Of a stretch of DNA of 64,000 bases, positions 15,374 to 25,477 are shown one piece after another. The notes under the pieces were generated by a model. The model saw nothing but the letters and a program-made list of their open reading frames with translations, searched no databases and had not been told where the DNA came from. The stretch comes from Virgibacillus proomii. Lineage in GTDB: Bacteria; Bacillota; Bacilli; Bacillales; Amphibacillaceae. The translations under genes were made by a program, and so were the position numbers. The first letter of the stretch is position 1. The number at the start of each line of letters is the position of its first letter. Location: NCBI RefSeq assembly GCF_900162615.1, contig NZ_FUFN01000010.1, positions 1,742,149 through 1,806,148 of the forward strand, read 5' to 3'.

Positions 15374-17778
15374 ATATTGCAAAAGTGATTGTTGATGTTC
15401 CTGCAAGTGCTATAGACCAAACCTTTGATTATCTTGTACCAGAGAAATTTAAAGATATTGCTTCGGTTGGAATGCGTGTCATTGTTCCATTCGGTCCAAG
15501 AAAAGTGATGGGATTTATTGTTGGAGAGAGAGAATCATCAATGATTTCAAAGCTAAAGCCACTTCATGACATACTTGATCTTCAGCCTGTATTAACAAAA
15601 GAATTATTAACGTTAGGGAAATGGTTGGCCGAGCAAACAATTAGTTTACAAATAACAACATTTCAAGCAATGCTCCCACAAGTTTTAAAGGCAACCTATA
15701 AAAAAGAACTTGTCCGTATGGCGGAGTCACCGCTTTCTGATGAACTAGAAACTTTTTTTGCTGGTCGAGATGTGGTCGCATATGAAGAATTCATGGCGTC
15801 CAGCATTCCTTATCTTCGCCTATCAGAAGCCGTGCAAGATGGCGATGTAGCAATTGAATATATCGTCAAGTCTCGGATTACCAAAAAATATCAAACGATG
15901 ATTAAACCAAAAAAAGAACTACATGAACTAGAGGAAGTCCATCTGGATTTAGCTAAAAACGCAAAAAAGCAAAAGCAAATGCTGTCATTTTTTATCCAAT
16001 ATCCAGAACCAATTGAAAAGCAAAGATTGTTACGTCAATTAAAAACTACGGATCATACGATTCATGCACTAAAGAAAAAAGGATGCTTGGAAAGTTATCA
16101 AATCGAGGTTTACAGAGATCCTTATCAAGATAGGGAGTTCCCCGCCACAGAAGCTTTACCATTAACGAACCAGCAAGCAGCAGCGATAAAGCCAATGAAA
16201 GAAAAAGTGAAGAACGGGGAGCATGATGTATTTTTATTACATGGTATTACCGGGAGTGGTAAAACGGAAATCTATCTCCAAGTGATTCAAGATGTGATTG
16301 CTAAAGGAAAAGAAGCGATTATGTTAGTTCCGGAAATTTCTTTAACACCACAGATGGTGAAACGCTTTAAGGGTAGATTCGGTTCTAATGTTGCTGTCAT
16401 GCATAGTGCTTTATCGGCAGGAGAAAAGTATGATGAATGGCGTAGAATCTACCGGAAAGAAGTGCAGGTAGTGGTTGGTGCAAGGTCAGCCATTTTTGCA
16501 CCATTTGAAAACATAGGGGTGATCATTATTGATGAAGAACATGAGTCTACGTATAAGCAAGAGGATCATCCCCGTTATCACGCTAGAGACGTAGCAATTT
16601 ATCGTGGAAAAGCCCACCAATGTCCGGTGATCTTAGGCAGTGCTACACCAATGCTTGAATCATATGCCAGAGCGAGAAAAGGAGTTTATCAGCTAGTAAC
16701 ATTAAACGAGCGGACAAATAAAAAAGAATTGCCGCCAGTTGAAATTATCGATATGCGAAAAGAGTTGCATGCAGGTAATCGTACCATGTTTTCCAGAGCT
16801 TTAAAACAGGCGATCGAACAATGCTTGCAAAAAGGAGAACAGATGGTTTTATTATTAAATCGCAGAGGGTATTCAACATTTGTTATGTGCCGAGAGTGCG
16901 GTCATGTAAAAGAGTGCCCCCATTGTGATATTGCCTTGACATTTCACAAACGTCATCATAAATTAAAATGTCACTATTGTTCCTATGAAGAACCGATGCC
17001 TGTACAGTGTCCTGAATGTCAGAGTGATAGCATCCGATACTTTGGTACTGGTACACAGCGGGTGGAAGAGGCACTGGCCCAATTAATCCCGGAGGCAAGG
17101 GTTATCCGAATGGATGTAGACACAACTCGGAGAAAAGGATCTCATGAAAAATTGTTAACTCAATTTGCCAATAAGCAAGCCGATATTTTATTAGGTACAC
17201 AAATGATTGCAAAAGGTTTAGATTTTGAGAATGTCACATTAGTTGGTGTGTTGACTGCTGATTCCATGCTGCACTTACCAGATTTTCGTTCATCGGAAAA
17301 AACGTTTCAAATTCTTACTCAAGTGAGTGGCCGGGCTGGGCGGCATGAACTAGCCGGTAGAGTTATTGTTCAAGCCTATACACCAGAGCATTATAGTATT
17401 GAACTTGCAAGTCACTATGATTATACAGCTTTTTATCAAAAGGAAATGATCATGCGGAAGAATTTTCAATATCCTCCGTATTTCTTTTTAGCCTTAATAA
17501 CGATTACTCATCCAAATCAAGTAAAGGTTATACAGATTACCCAGCAAATAGTAAATATGCTTGCGAAAGCAGTAAAACGGGAAACCATTATTTTAGGACC
17601 GACTCCATCACCTATACCGCGAATAAAAGATAGATATCGTTATCAATGCATGATAAAATACAGGAATGAACCAGATTTACGCAAATATCTGCATAAAATA
17701 GTCGATTATTTTGCGGAGCAAATACGAAAAGATGGTGTATTTATTTCCATTGATTTGCAACCATATCATTTAATGTAA
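15370..17778 (+). CDS. priA: primosomal replication restart helicase PriA
   Basis: PriA recognises abandoned forks and D-loops and starts reloading of the replicative helicase. The 802-residue protein has an N-terminal DNA-binding part, Walker A GITGSGKTE near residue 293, the DEEH box in IIIDEEHESTYKQ, and eight zinc cysteines between about residues 506 and 555 (CRECGHVKECPHC, CHYCSY, CPECQ). The GTG start at 15370 overlaps the coaBC stop (GTGA). Peptide deformylase, which follows priA in B. subtilis, is missing here and fmt comes next. Confidence 0.95.
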   Translation: MNIAKVIVDVPASAIDQTFDYLVPEKFKDIASVGMRVIVPFGPRKVMGFIVGERESSMISKLKPLHDILDLQPVLTKELLTLGKWLAEQTISLQITTFQAMLPQVLKATYKKELVRMAESPLSDELETFFAGRDVVAYEEFMASSIPYLRLSEAVQDGDVAIEYIVKSRITKKYQTMIKPKKELHELEEVHLDLAKNAKKQKQMLSFFIQYPEPIEKQRLLRQLKTTDHTIHALKKKGCLESYQIEVYRDPYQDREFPATEALPLTNQQAAAIKPMKEKVKNGEHDVFLLHGITGSGKTEIYLQVIQDVIAKGKEAIMLVPEISLTPQMVKRFKGRFGSNVAVMHSALSAGEKYDEWRRIYRKEVQVVVGARSAIFAPFENIGVIIIDEEHESTYKQEDHPRYHARDVAIYRGKAHQCPVILGSATPMLESYARARKGVYQLVTLNERTNKKELPPVEIIDMRKELHAGNRTMFSRALKQAIEQCLQKGEQMVLLLNRRGYSTFVMCRECGHVKECPHCDIALTFHKRHHKLKCHYCSYEEPMPVQCPECQSDSIRYFGTGTQRVEEALAQLIPEARVIRMDVDTTRRKGSHEKLLTQFANKQADILLGTQMIAKGLDFENVTLVGVLTADSMLHLPDFRSSEKTFQILTQVSGRAGRHELAGRVIVQAYTPEHYSIELASHYDYTAFYQKEMIMRKNFQYPPYFFLALITITHPNQVKVIQITQQIVNMLAKAVKRETIILGPTPSPIPRIKDRYRYQCMIKYRNEPDLRKYLHKIVDYFAEQIRKDGVFISIDLQPYHLM

Positions 17779-17802
17779 AAACATAGAAAGTGGGTATTTT
17801 TG

Positions 17803-18747
17803 ATGAAACGAATTGTCTTTATGGGTACGCCAAATTTTGCTGTACCTATTTTACGCACATTATTAGATTCTCCTTATGAGGTAGTACTGGTGGTTACTCA
17901 ACCTGATCGACCAAAAGGGCGAAAAAAAAATATCTCACCTACACCGGTGAAAAAAGTAGCTTTAGAGCATCATATTCCTGTGTTTCAACCTGAAAAACTG
18001 AAGGATGAGTATAAAAAAGTGCTCGTTTATGAACCTGATTTAATTGTAACCGCAGCATATGGTCAGATTTTACCTAAAGAATTATTGACAGCCCCGGCTT
18101 ATGGATGTATTAATGTTCATGCATCATTATTACCAGAGTTACGTGGTGGAGCGCCAATTCATTATGCAATTATGCAAGGAAAGTCAGAAACTGGGGTTAC
18201 CATTATGTATATGGTGGAAAGACTAGATGCTGGAGCTATGCTTACCCAGAGTAAAGTAACGATTGAAGGTAATGATCATGTTGGAAGCCTACATGATAAG
18301 TTAGCTGAAGCAGGTTCACAGTTGTTAAAGGAAACATTGCCGAAATTATTTGCTAATGAGCTTACAGCTATGGAACAGGATGAAAACCAAGCAACATTTG
18401 CCCGCAATATTACGCGTGAACAAGAAAAACTCGATTGGAGTCAATCGAGTAAAGACATCTATAATCATGTCCGTGGACTTCATCCTTGGCCAGTTGCTTA
18501 TACGCTATTTCATGGCAAACCACTAAAAATATGGTGGGGAGAGCCGGTAGAACGAATCTTTCCTAATGCACAGCCAGGAGAAATCGTAGATAAGCCTGGA
18601 AATGAATCCTTTATTGTTGCATGCGGGGATCAAAAAGGTTTTCGGGTTATCGAGATGCAGCTAGCTGGAAAAAAACGAATGCATGTAAAAGACTATTTGC
18701 GAGGAAATCCAGATGAAGTAAAACTAGGACAAATAATGGGTGAGTAA
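17803..18747 (+). CDS. fmt: methionyl-tRNA formyltransferase
   Basis: It formylates Met-tRNA(fMet) using 10-formyl-THF, preparing initiator tRNA. The protein of 314 residues begins RIVFMGTPNFAVPIL and carries the catalytic INVHASLLPELRGGAPI segment near residues 106-122. The C-terminal tRNA-binding domain follows from about residue 205. A TTG at 17800 directly precedes the ATG and is less likely. The ribosome site is weak (AAAGTGG). def is not beside it, unlike in B. subtilis. Confidence 0.95.
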   Translation: MKRIVFMGTPNFAVPILRTLLDSPYEVVLVVTQPDRPKGRKKNISPTPVKKVALEHHIPVFQPEKLKDEYKKVLVYEPDLIVTAAYGQILPKELLTAPAYGCINVHASLLPELRGGAPIHYAIMQGKSETGVTIMYMVERLDAGAMLTQSKVTIEGNDHVGSLHDKLAEAGSQLLKETLPKLFANELTAMEQDENQATFARNITREQEKLDWSQSSKDIYNHVRGLHPWPVAYTLFHGKPLKIWWGEPVERIFPNAQPGEIVDKPGNESFIVACGDQKGFRVIEMQLAGKKRMHVKDYLRGNPDEVKLGQIMGE

Positions 18748-18752
18748 TTTAG

Positions 18753-20105
18753 ATGGAAAATAAATCACTGCGAAATACAATATTAGATACATTAATGCGA
18801 ATTGAAAATGATCAGGGTTATAGCCACTTATTAATTGATCATGCTTTGAAAACGGGCACTCTTAAGAAACAAGATGAAGGATTATTTACCGAAATTGTGT
18901 ATGGAACGATTCAACGTAAATTAACATTGGATTATTATTTAACACCATTTATAAAAAATCAAAAGAAGCTTGATTCATGGGTTAAATCATTATTAAGAAT
19001 GTCTTTGTATCAAATGATTTATTTAGACAGGATTCCTGATCATGCGGTCATTCATGAAGCTGTAGAAATTGCCAAGTTGCATGGACATAAAGGGATCGCT
19101 TCATTTGTCAATGGGGTATTGCGTGCTGTTCAACGGAAGGGAGTACCTGCTTTATCGGCTATAGCTGATGATGCGAAACGGATTTCCATTGCTACGAGTC
19201 ATCCCAGATGGCTTGTAGACCGATGGATAAACCAATATGGGAAAGAAATCACGGAAGAAATGTGTCAAGCAAATCTAGACCATAAGATTTTGTCTATTCG
19301 CATCCAACCTTTGAAAATCAGTCGTGATGTTGCCATAAAGCAATTAGAACAAGAAGGGTTTATTGTTCGTCCATCTATGTTTTCCCCACAGGGTATCATT
19401 ATTGAAACAGGAAACATCCTGAAAAGCAAATTGTTTCAAGAGGGCTTTATTACGATTCAGGATCAGACGTCTATGTTAGTTGGAGAAATGTTAAAATTAA
19501 AACCGGGTTTAAAGGTGCTCGATGCTTGCAGTGCTCCTGGAGGAAAAGTTACCCATATAGCAGAGAAAATGAAAAACGAGGGTCATATTTATGCTCACGA
19601 TCTGCATGCCAAAAAAGTCAAACTGATTCAGAATAAAGCGAAACAGCTGGGTTTATTCATTATCGATTCTTCAGCTGCTGATGCTCGTAAATTACGTAAC
19701 TATTATGCGGAGGAAACATTCGACCGAATCCTTGTCGATGCTCCTTGTTCTGGTTTAGGTGTAATTCGAGGAAAACCGGAAATAAAATATCATAAACAGG
19801 AAAGCGATATTGTTCGTTTGGCGGAGATTCAATTGGACATTCTTAATCAAGTAAGTCCTCTCCTAAAAAAGGATGGCTTGATGGTATACAGCACATGCAC
19901 CGTTGACCAACAGGAAAATGAACAAGTTGTTCAACAATTTTCTGAACAACAGTCCATGATAGAAGTAGATCAAGCTTTTTTTACTGAATTACCGTTAGCA
20001 TTGCAAGCAACTCCTGGAGTTAGTTCCTATGGGTTGCAAATTTTTCCACAAACTTTTCAGACAGATGGATTTTTTCTTACTCGCTTTAGGCGAAAAAATG
20101 GCTAA
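18753..20105 (+). CDS. rsmB: 16S rRNA m5C967 methyltransferase RsmB
   Basis: It methylates C967 of 16S rRNA using SAM. The 450-residue protein has an N-terminal NusB-like domain (about 1-140) and a methyltransferase domain with motif I VLDACSAPGGKVTH and both family cysteines, DAPCSGLGV and VYSTCTVDQQENE. It starts 5 bases after fmt. The rlmN gene usually found next in B. subtilis is absent from this position; 133 bases of plain sequence lead to prpC. Confidence 0.94.
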   Translation: MENKSLRNTILDTLMRIENDQGYSHLLIDHALKTGTLKKQDEGLFTEIVYGTIQRKLTLDYYLTPFIKNQKKLDSWVKSLLRMSLYQMIYLDRIPDHAVIHEAVEIAKLHGHKGIASFVNGVLRAVQRKGVPALSAIADDAKRISIATSHPRWLVDRWINQYGKEITEEMCQANLDHKILSIRIQPLKISRDVAIKQLEQEGFIVRPSMFSPQGIIIETGNILKSKLFQEGFITIQDQTSMLVGEMLKLKPGLKVLDACSAPGGKVTHIAEKMKNEGHIYAHDLHAKKVKLIQNKAKQLGLFIIDSSAADARKLRNYYAEETFDRILVDAPCSGLGVIRGKPEIKYHKQESDIVRLAEIQLDILNQVSPLLKKDGLMVYSTCTVDQQENEQVVQQFSEQQSMIEVDQAFFTELPLALQATPGVSSYGLQIFPQTFQTDGFFLTRFRRKNG

Positions 20106-20238
20106 AGATACTTCTTTTCTTCGGTATATTGTGTAATACTGTAATTGGTTAGAACGGGATCGAGACATAAGAGTGTTTTGAGACTTCAAGCACTTCGATA
20201 AGAAAACTAGAAGGCTATGTGCTAAAGGAGTGAACTAA

Positions 20239-21000
20239 TTGAAAGCTCATTTTCAAACAGATCGAGGGCAAGTTAGAAGTCATAATGAAGATTCAGGAGG
20301 CATTTTTTACAATGCAGCAAATCAGCTGTTAGCTGTTATAGCTGATGGAATGGGTGGACATCAGGCTGGGGATGTAGCTAGTCAAATGGCAACTCAATTG
20401 CTTCAGGAAAAGTGGGAAAAAACAGAAGGTCTGAATTCCCCAGATGAGGCTGAAACTTGGGTAGAAAAAGCTATAGCAGATGCTAATACATCGATTTATC
20501 AATATGCACAGGAAAATGAAGAATGCTTTGGCATGGGAACTACTATTGTCATTGCTATTTTGCTCCATGATATTTTAACGATTGCCCATATTGGAGATAG
20601 TCGAGCCTATATTATTTCGGATGAAACGATAAGCCAAATTACAGAAGATCATTCTTTGGTTAATGCACTCGTTCAATCTGGACAAATATCGAAAGATGAA
20701 GCGGCTCATCATCCACGTAAAAATGTAGTTCTAAAAGCGTTAGGAACGGAAGGAACTGTAACATGTGATGTCCACTCTTTAAATTTTAAGTTAGATGATA
20801 CATTATTATTATGTACAGACGGGTTGACGGATAAAGTAAGTGATAACGAAATTTATTCCCTTGTCCAAGCAAAATCAGAACTATCTGATGTAGGACAAAA
20901 TTTGATTACTTTAGCTAATGAGCGTGGTGGGGAAGACAATATTTCTCTTATTTTAATACAACGCGAAACTCCTACAAAGAAAGTAGGTGAATCATCATGA
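20239..21000 (+). CDS. prpC: PP2C-type Ser/Thr phosphatase PrpC
   Basis: A manganese-dependent phosphatase that reverses PrkC phosphorylation. The 253-residue protein shows the PPM motifs: RSHNEDSGG, the metal site DGMGGHQAGD near residue 36, GDSRAY, CTDGLTD and GGEDNISLI. It starts at TTG 20239 after AAAGGAG. The stop overlaps the prkC start, so kinase and phosphatase are made together. Confidence 0.95.
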   Translation: MKAHFQTDRGQVRSHNEDSGGIFYNAANQLLAVIADGMGGHQAGDVASQMATQLLQEKWEKTEGLNSPDEAETWVEKAIADANTSIYQYAQENEECFGMGTTIVIAILLHDILTIAHIGDSRAYIISDETISQITEDHSLVNALVQSGQISKDEAAHHPRKNVVLKALGTEGTVTCDVHSLNFKLDDTLLLCTDGLTDKVSDNEIYSLVQAKSELSDVGQNLITLANERGGEDNISLILIQRETPTKKVGESS

Positions 21001-23036
21001 TGAAAGGCCATCTAGTAAATGATCGCTATCAAATCAAAAAGATAATTGGTAGCGGTGGGATGGCGAATGTCTATTTAGCAAGAGACATTATTTTAGATAG
21101 AGACGTTGCTATTAAGTCATTACGTTTAGAATTTGCAAATGACGAGGAGTTTATTGCCCGTTTTGATCGAGAAGCACATTCTGCTACGAGCTTAAATCAT
21201 CCGAATATCGTTAATATTTATGATGTTGGAGAAGAGGATCATTTACTTTACATGGTAATGGAATATGTAAAAGGAATGACCTTAAAGGAATACATACAGC
21301 AACATGGACCGCTTGGTGTGCAAGAAGCATTGGATATTATGCGGCAAATAACCTCTGCGATTGCTCATGCACATGCCAACGAAATCATTCATCGAGATAT
21401 TAAGCCGCAAAACATATTAATTGATACAAATGGACAAGTAAAAGTTACCGATTTTGGAATTGCTATTGCTTTGAGCGCAACATCATTGACACAAACGAAT
21501 TCAGTTCTCGGTTCAGTCCATTATTTATCGCCAGAACAAGCAAGGGGAGGAACGGCTACGAAAAAGTCGGATATTTATTCGATCGGTATTGTCTTTTATG
21601 AGCTTTTAACAGGGCGCCTCCCTTTTTCTGGTCAATCGGCCGTATCTATAGCTTTGAAACATTTGCAAAATGATACACCGTCTGTACGTAAATATAATCC
21701 TGATATTCCGCAAAGTGTGGAAAATATTGTGTTGAAGGCCACTGCAAAAAATCCATTTCATCGTTATGAAACGATTTATGATTTAGAAGATGCTTTAGAA
21801 ACAGCTTTGCTTCCAAGTAAACTTAATGAGCCAGTTTTTGTTGCACCTACTGAAGAAGGAGAAGAAACAAAAGCTATCCCGATCATTACTGATGGAGTCG
21901 ATCATTCGGATAATGAAGATACGATTATTCATACTGCCAATAGTGAAACAAAACCATATCAAGAAGAAAGAAAGAATGTTAAAAAACTGGACAAGCAATT
22001 AAAAAAACAACGTCCTAAAAAGCAAAAAGCAAAAAGCAAAAAGAAAAAAAGTAAAAAGAAAAAATGGCTAATCGCATCAGCTCTGTTATTACTGATGATT
22101 GCTGGTCTGACAGCACTTTTCTTATTTACTGATTTTTTTAAAGCGAAAGATGTTGTCGTTCCTGATGTTAAAAATATGGCATATAACGATGCAGTAACTA
22201 AGCTGGAGGAAGCGAAGTTTACCGTAAAACAAAAAGAAGTTTTTTCAGATGACGTAGAAGAAGGATATGTAGTTAATACGGACCCTAGTGCTGGGAGTAC
22301 ATTGAAAGAAGGTGCTACAGTTACAGTACAGGTAAGCCAAGGTAAAGAGAAAGTTCCTTTTCCTGATTATGAAGGGGAAGATTTTGATCAAGTAAAACGA
22401 CTGTTGGAGGAAGAGGGGTATGAAGTACTTGATCCTTATGAAGAGCATTCCGATAAACCAGTTGGGGAAATCATTGATCAAATTCAACCAACAGCTGACA
22501 GTGAAGTAGTGCCAAGCGAAACGAAGGTTATTTTCCGAGTAAGCATTGGTCCTGAAACGGTTAGCTTAAACAATTTAAAAGGTATGACAGAAGCAGAAGC
22601 ATCCGATTATTTGACGAGCAATGGGTTGGAAATGGAAAAAATAACCGAGCACTCTGACACCACGCCGAAAGGAGAGGTCATTCGCCAGGAACCAGAGACA
22701 AATACAGAATTGGTTGTTGGTTCCACAGTAAAAGTTTATATTTCTTCCGGTCCAGAAAAACGACCACCTGTCTCGCATAAGGTCAAATATAAGGTTCCTT
22801 ATAATCCGACTAATAGTGAAGATGAGGATGCGAATCTTGAGGAACAAACTGTAAAAGTATATGTTGAAGATATGAATAATGATTTGTCTGAAGTTTTTAT
22901 GGAAGAGAAAATTACAGAGGATACAGAAGTAACCTTTACGTTAACAATTGCTCCAGGAAGTAAAGCAGAGTATATTATTAAGCGAGATGATGAAGTGATT
23001 TCCAATAAAACTGTTTCTTATGAAGAAGGTGAATAA
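20997..23036 (+). CDS. prkC: PASTA-domain Ser/Thr protein kinase PrkC
   Basis: A membrane kinase that senses muropeptides and, in B. subtilis, triggers spore germination and cell-wall control. The 679-residue protein has a kinase domain at about 11-270 (GSGGMANVYLA, catalytic HRDIKPQNIL, DFG, and an activation loop with several Thr and Ser), a very basic juxtamembrane stretch, one membrane helix at about 356-378, three extracellular PASTA repeats from about 385 to 585, and a C-terminal Ig-like tail. ATG 20997 overlaps the prpC stop; ATG 21000 is also possible. Confidence 0.95.
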   Translation: MMKGHLVNDRYQIKKIIGSGGMANVYLARDIILDRDVAIKSLRLEFANDEEFIARFDREAHSATSLNHPNIVNIYDVGEEDHLLYMVMEYVKGMTLKEYIQQHGPLGVQEALDIMRQITSAIAHAHANEIIHRDIKPQNILIDTNGQVKVTDFGIAIALSATSLTQTNSVLGSVHYLSPEQARGGTATKKSDIYSIGIVFYELLTGRLPFSGQSAVSIALKHLQNDTPSVRKYNPDIPQSVENIVLKATAKNPFHRYETIYDLEDALETALLPSKLNEPVFVAPTEEGEETKAIPIITDGVDHSDNEDTIIHTANSETKPYQEERKNVKKLDKQLKKQRPKKQKAKSKKKKSKKKKWLIASALLLLMIAGLTALFLFTDFFKAKDVVVPDVKNMAYNDAVTKLEEAKFTVKQKEVFSDDVEEGYVVNTDPSAGSTLKEGATVTVQVSQGKEKVPFPDYEGEDFDQVKRLLEEEGYEVLDPYEEHSDKPVGEIIDQIQPTADSEVVPSETKVIFRVSIGPETVSLNNLKGMTEAEASDYLTSNGLEMEKITEHSDTTPKGEVIRQEPETNTELVVGSTVKVYISSGPEKRPPVSHKVKYKVPYNPTNSEDEDANLEEQTVKVYVEDMNNDLSEVFMEEKITEDTEVTFTLTIAPGSKAEYIIKRDDEVISNKTVSYEEGE

Positions 23037-23915
23037 ATGGCAAATGGCAGAATTATTAAGGCATTAAGCGGTTTCTATTATGTAGAAGCTATGGGAAAGG
23101 TGTACCAATGTAAAGGCAGGGGGGTATTTCGAAAAAAAAATATTACTCCTTTAGTTGGTGATATCGTAACTTTTGATATTAGCGGAGAAAATGAAGGATA
23201 TATTTTAGAAATACAACCTAGAAAAAATGAGCTTCTTCGGCCGCCGGTTGCTAATATTGATCAAGCAATCATTGTCAATTCTGCGATAAAGCCAACATTT
23301 AATACGACATTGCTTGATCGATTTCTTGTACTAGTAGAAGCGGAAGGAATTAAGCCGGTCATCTTTTTTACCAAACTGGATTTGGTAAAGCAAGAAAAAG
23401 ATCAATTCCTTGCTTACAAAAAAGATTATCGACAGATAGGTTATGATGTAGTAATGCTGTCCGTAAAGAATATGGAAGAAACATCTGTTTTAGAACGTTA
23501 CTTCAAAGATAAGATTACCGTCATTGCCGGACAATCAGGGGTAGGAAAAACAACTTTATTAAATGCGATTGATCCATCATTGTCCTTAAAAACAGGAAAA
23601 ATATCTACAAGCCTTGGTCGTGGAAAACATACGACCAGGCATGTAGAGTTGATCCCGTTACTTGGTGGATTGGTTGCTGATACACCGGGTTTTAGTTCAT
23701 TAGAATTTCAAGATATCCCGTTATCAGAGCTCGCTGATTGTTTTCCGGAGATGAAAAAAAGAAAAAATGATTGTAAGTTCCGTGGTTGTATGCACGTAAA
23801 AGAACCAAAATGTGCGGTTAAACAAGCGGTAGAAGCCGGGGAAATCCCTAAGTATCGTTATGATAATTATGTACGTTTTTATGAAGAAATTAAACGAAGA
23901 AAGCCGAGGTATTAA
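23037..23915 (+). CDS. rsgA: ribosome small-subunit GTPase RsgA
   Basis: A circularly permuted GTPase that assists late 30S maturation. The 292-residue protein has an N-terminal OB fold, G4 FFTKLD before G1 GQSGVGKTTLLN, G3 DTPGF, and a C-terminal zinc site with CKFRGCMHVKEPKC. The ATG follows the prkC stop without a gap. The same order occurs in B. subtilis, where it is called cpgA. Confidence 0.95.
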   Translation: MANGRIIKALSGFYYVEAMGKVYQCKGRGVFRKKNITPLVGDIVTFDISGENEGYILEIQPRKNELLRPPVANIDQAIIVNSAIKPTFNTTLLDRFLVLVEAEGIKPVIFFTKLDLVKQEKDQFLAYKKDYRQIGYDVVMLSVKNMEETSVLERYFKDKITVIAGQSGVGKTTLLNAIDPSLSLKTGKISTSLGRGKHTTRHVELIPLLGGLVADTPGFSSLEFQDIPLSELADCFPEMKKRKNDCKFRGCMHVKEPKCAVKQAVEAGEIPKYRYDNYVRFYEEIKRRKPRY

Positions 23916-23916
23916 T

Positions 23917-24579
23917 ATGACAAAATTAGCTCCTTCTATATTATCAGCAGACTTTGCCCGTTTAGGTGAAGAAATTCAGGAGGTGGACCGTTTAGGTGTC
24001 GATTATATTCATGTAGATGTGATGGATGGACATTTTGTACCAAATATTACGCTAGGTCCGCAAATTGTTCAGGCAATTCGTCCAATAACGGAGCTTCCTC
24101 TAGATGTACATCTGATGATCTGTAATCCAGATCAATTTATTCCAGCATTTGCAGATGCAGGAGCTGATATTATCACGGTGCATCAAGAAGTGTGCCCTCA
24201 TTTACATCGTACCATTCAATTAATTAAAGATCAGGGTGTAAAAGCCGGTGTGGTCATTAATCCAGCCACTCCAGCAGAAATGTTACTTCCTATCTTACCT
24301 GATGTGGATATGGTGTTAATCATGACAGTTAATCCAGGTTTTGGCGGTCAATCTTTTATTGAAAGCACCATCGGAAAAATAAAACTCGTTAATAAATGGC
24401 GGCATGATTTTGGTTTTAACTTCGAAATTGAGGTCGATGGAGGGATTAAGCCAAAAACAGCAAAAATATGTACCGATGCCGGTGCGGATGTACTTGTTGC
24501 TGGAAGTGCTATTTTTGCTGAAGAAGACAGAAAACAAGCGATACAAGAGATTTTAAATGCTGTAAAGGGAACGGTTTAA
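23917..24579 (+). CDS. rpe: ribulose-phosphate 3-epimerase
   Basis: It interconverts ribulose 5-phosphate and xylulose 5-phosphate in the pentose phosphate pathway. The 220-residue TIM barrel shows KLAPSILSADFARL at the start, IHVDVMDGHFVPN, VNPGFGGQSF, and the phosphate-binding EVDGGI and VAGSAIF. The start at 23917 is chosen over an upstream in-frame ATG at 23860 because it matches the family N-terminus, follows CCGAGGT, and sits one base after the rsgA stop. Confidence 0.95.
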   Translation: MTKLAPSILSADFARLGEEIQEVDRLGVDYIHVDVMDGHFVPNITLGPQIVQAIRPITELPLDVHLMICNPDQFIPAFADAGADIITVHQEVCPHLHRTIQLIKDQGVKAGVVINPATPAEMLLPILPDVDMVLIMTVNPGFGGQSFIESTIGKIKLVNKWRHDFGFNFEIEVDGGIKPKTAKICTDAGADVLVAGSAIFAEEDRKQAIQEILNAVKGTV

Positions 24580-24580
24580 C

Positions 24581-25234
24581 GTGTCTATAGTAGCTATTGT
24601 CGCTAACGGGCCAAAATGGTATCCGAATTTTTATCATTATCAACCAATCGTTGATTACTGGATTGGAGCAGACCGAGGTGCTTTAACATTAGTTGAACAT
24701 GATCTTACGATGGAATATGCAGTAGGAGATTTTGATTCTACTACGGATGAGGAAAAAAACGTTATTTTGAACAAAGCCAAACATTATCAAGCATACCCTG
24801 CTGAAAAGAATGAAACAGATCTGGAAATCGCATTAATGAAGGCGTATGAGCTAAATCCAAAAATCATTTATTTATTTGGTGTCACTGGCGGGAGAATGGA
24901 CCATGCATTAATTAATGTACAGCTGCTTTATAGGATTGTAAGTAAAGGGATTCGGGGAATTATTGTTGACAAAACGAATTATATAGAATTAACGCTTCCA
25001 GGGAAGTATAAGGTGAAGAATGATGCCAATTATCCAACCGTTTCATTTATTCCTTTTTCCTCTAGAGTTGTTGGTATTACATTAGAAAACTTTTACTATC
25101 CATTAATAAATGCGACCATTTCATGGGGCTCGACACTTTGCATTTCAAACAAGCTGATTAAAAATAGTGGTACTTTTTCTTATAAAGAAGGCATACTATT
25201 ATTAGTAAAGAGTCGTGATGCGATTTCTGGATAG
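24581..25234 (+). CDS. thiN: thiamine pyrophosphokinase
   Basis: It transfers pyrophosphate from ATP to thiamine to give thiamine diphosphate. The 217-residue protein has the family motifs GADRGAL, VGDFDST, EKNETDLEIAL and GVTGGRMDHAL. It starts at GTG 24581, one base after rpe. No TPP riboswitch is seen, in keeping with its place inside an operon. Confidence 0.93.
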   Translation: MSIVAIVANGPKWYPNFYHYQPIVDYWIGADRGALTLVEHDLTMEYAVGDFDSTTDEEKNVILNKAKHYQAYPAEKNETDLEIALMKAYELNPKIIYLFGVTGGRMDHALINVQLLYRIVSKGIRGIIVDKTNYIELTLPGKYKVKNDANYPTVSFIPFSSRVVGITLENFYYPLINATISWGSTLCISNKLIKNSGTFSYKEGILLLVKSRDAISG

Positions 25235-25262
25235 CTTTGTTTGTAAAGAGGAGGGCGAACTC

Positions 25263-25346
25263 ATGAAATTTTATACGATCAAGCTCCCGAGATTTATTGG
25301 CGGATTTGTAAAAGTTATTATCGGAACATTTAAGAAAGAAAAGTAA
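25263..25346 (+). CDS. spoVM: spore morphogenetic peptide SpoVM
   Basis: A 27-residue amphipathic peptide that recognises the convex forespore membrane and anchors the spore coat through SpoIVA. The product MKFYTIKLPRFIGGF followed by VKVIIGTFKKEK differs from the 26-residue B. subtilis peptide mainly in its C-terminal half. Pro9, needed for curvature sensing, is kept. A strong GAGGAGGG lies upstream. Position after thiN is conserved. This peptide marks the organism as a spore former. Confidence 0.95.
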   Translation: MKFYTIKLPRFIGGFVKVIIGTFKKEK

Positions 25347-25445
25347 ACAGCTAATAAGGAGCTGGTAATGACTGGCTTTAATTAGTAAACTATTATGTTT
25401 TTATCCGTATGTATATAAGACTGCTTGGAAGCTATGCTAAAATAT

Positions 25446-25477
25446 TGCCATGAGTACAATCCATGGCATGTTTTTTT
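25446..25477 (+). terminator. terminator after spoVM
   Basis: TGCCATG (25446-25452) pairs with CATGGCA (25462-25468) and is followed by seven T. A family B repeat begins at the end of the T run. Confidence 0.8.
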
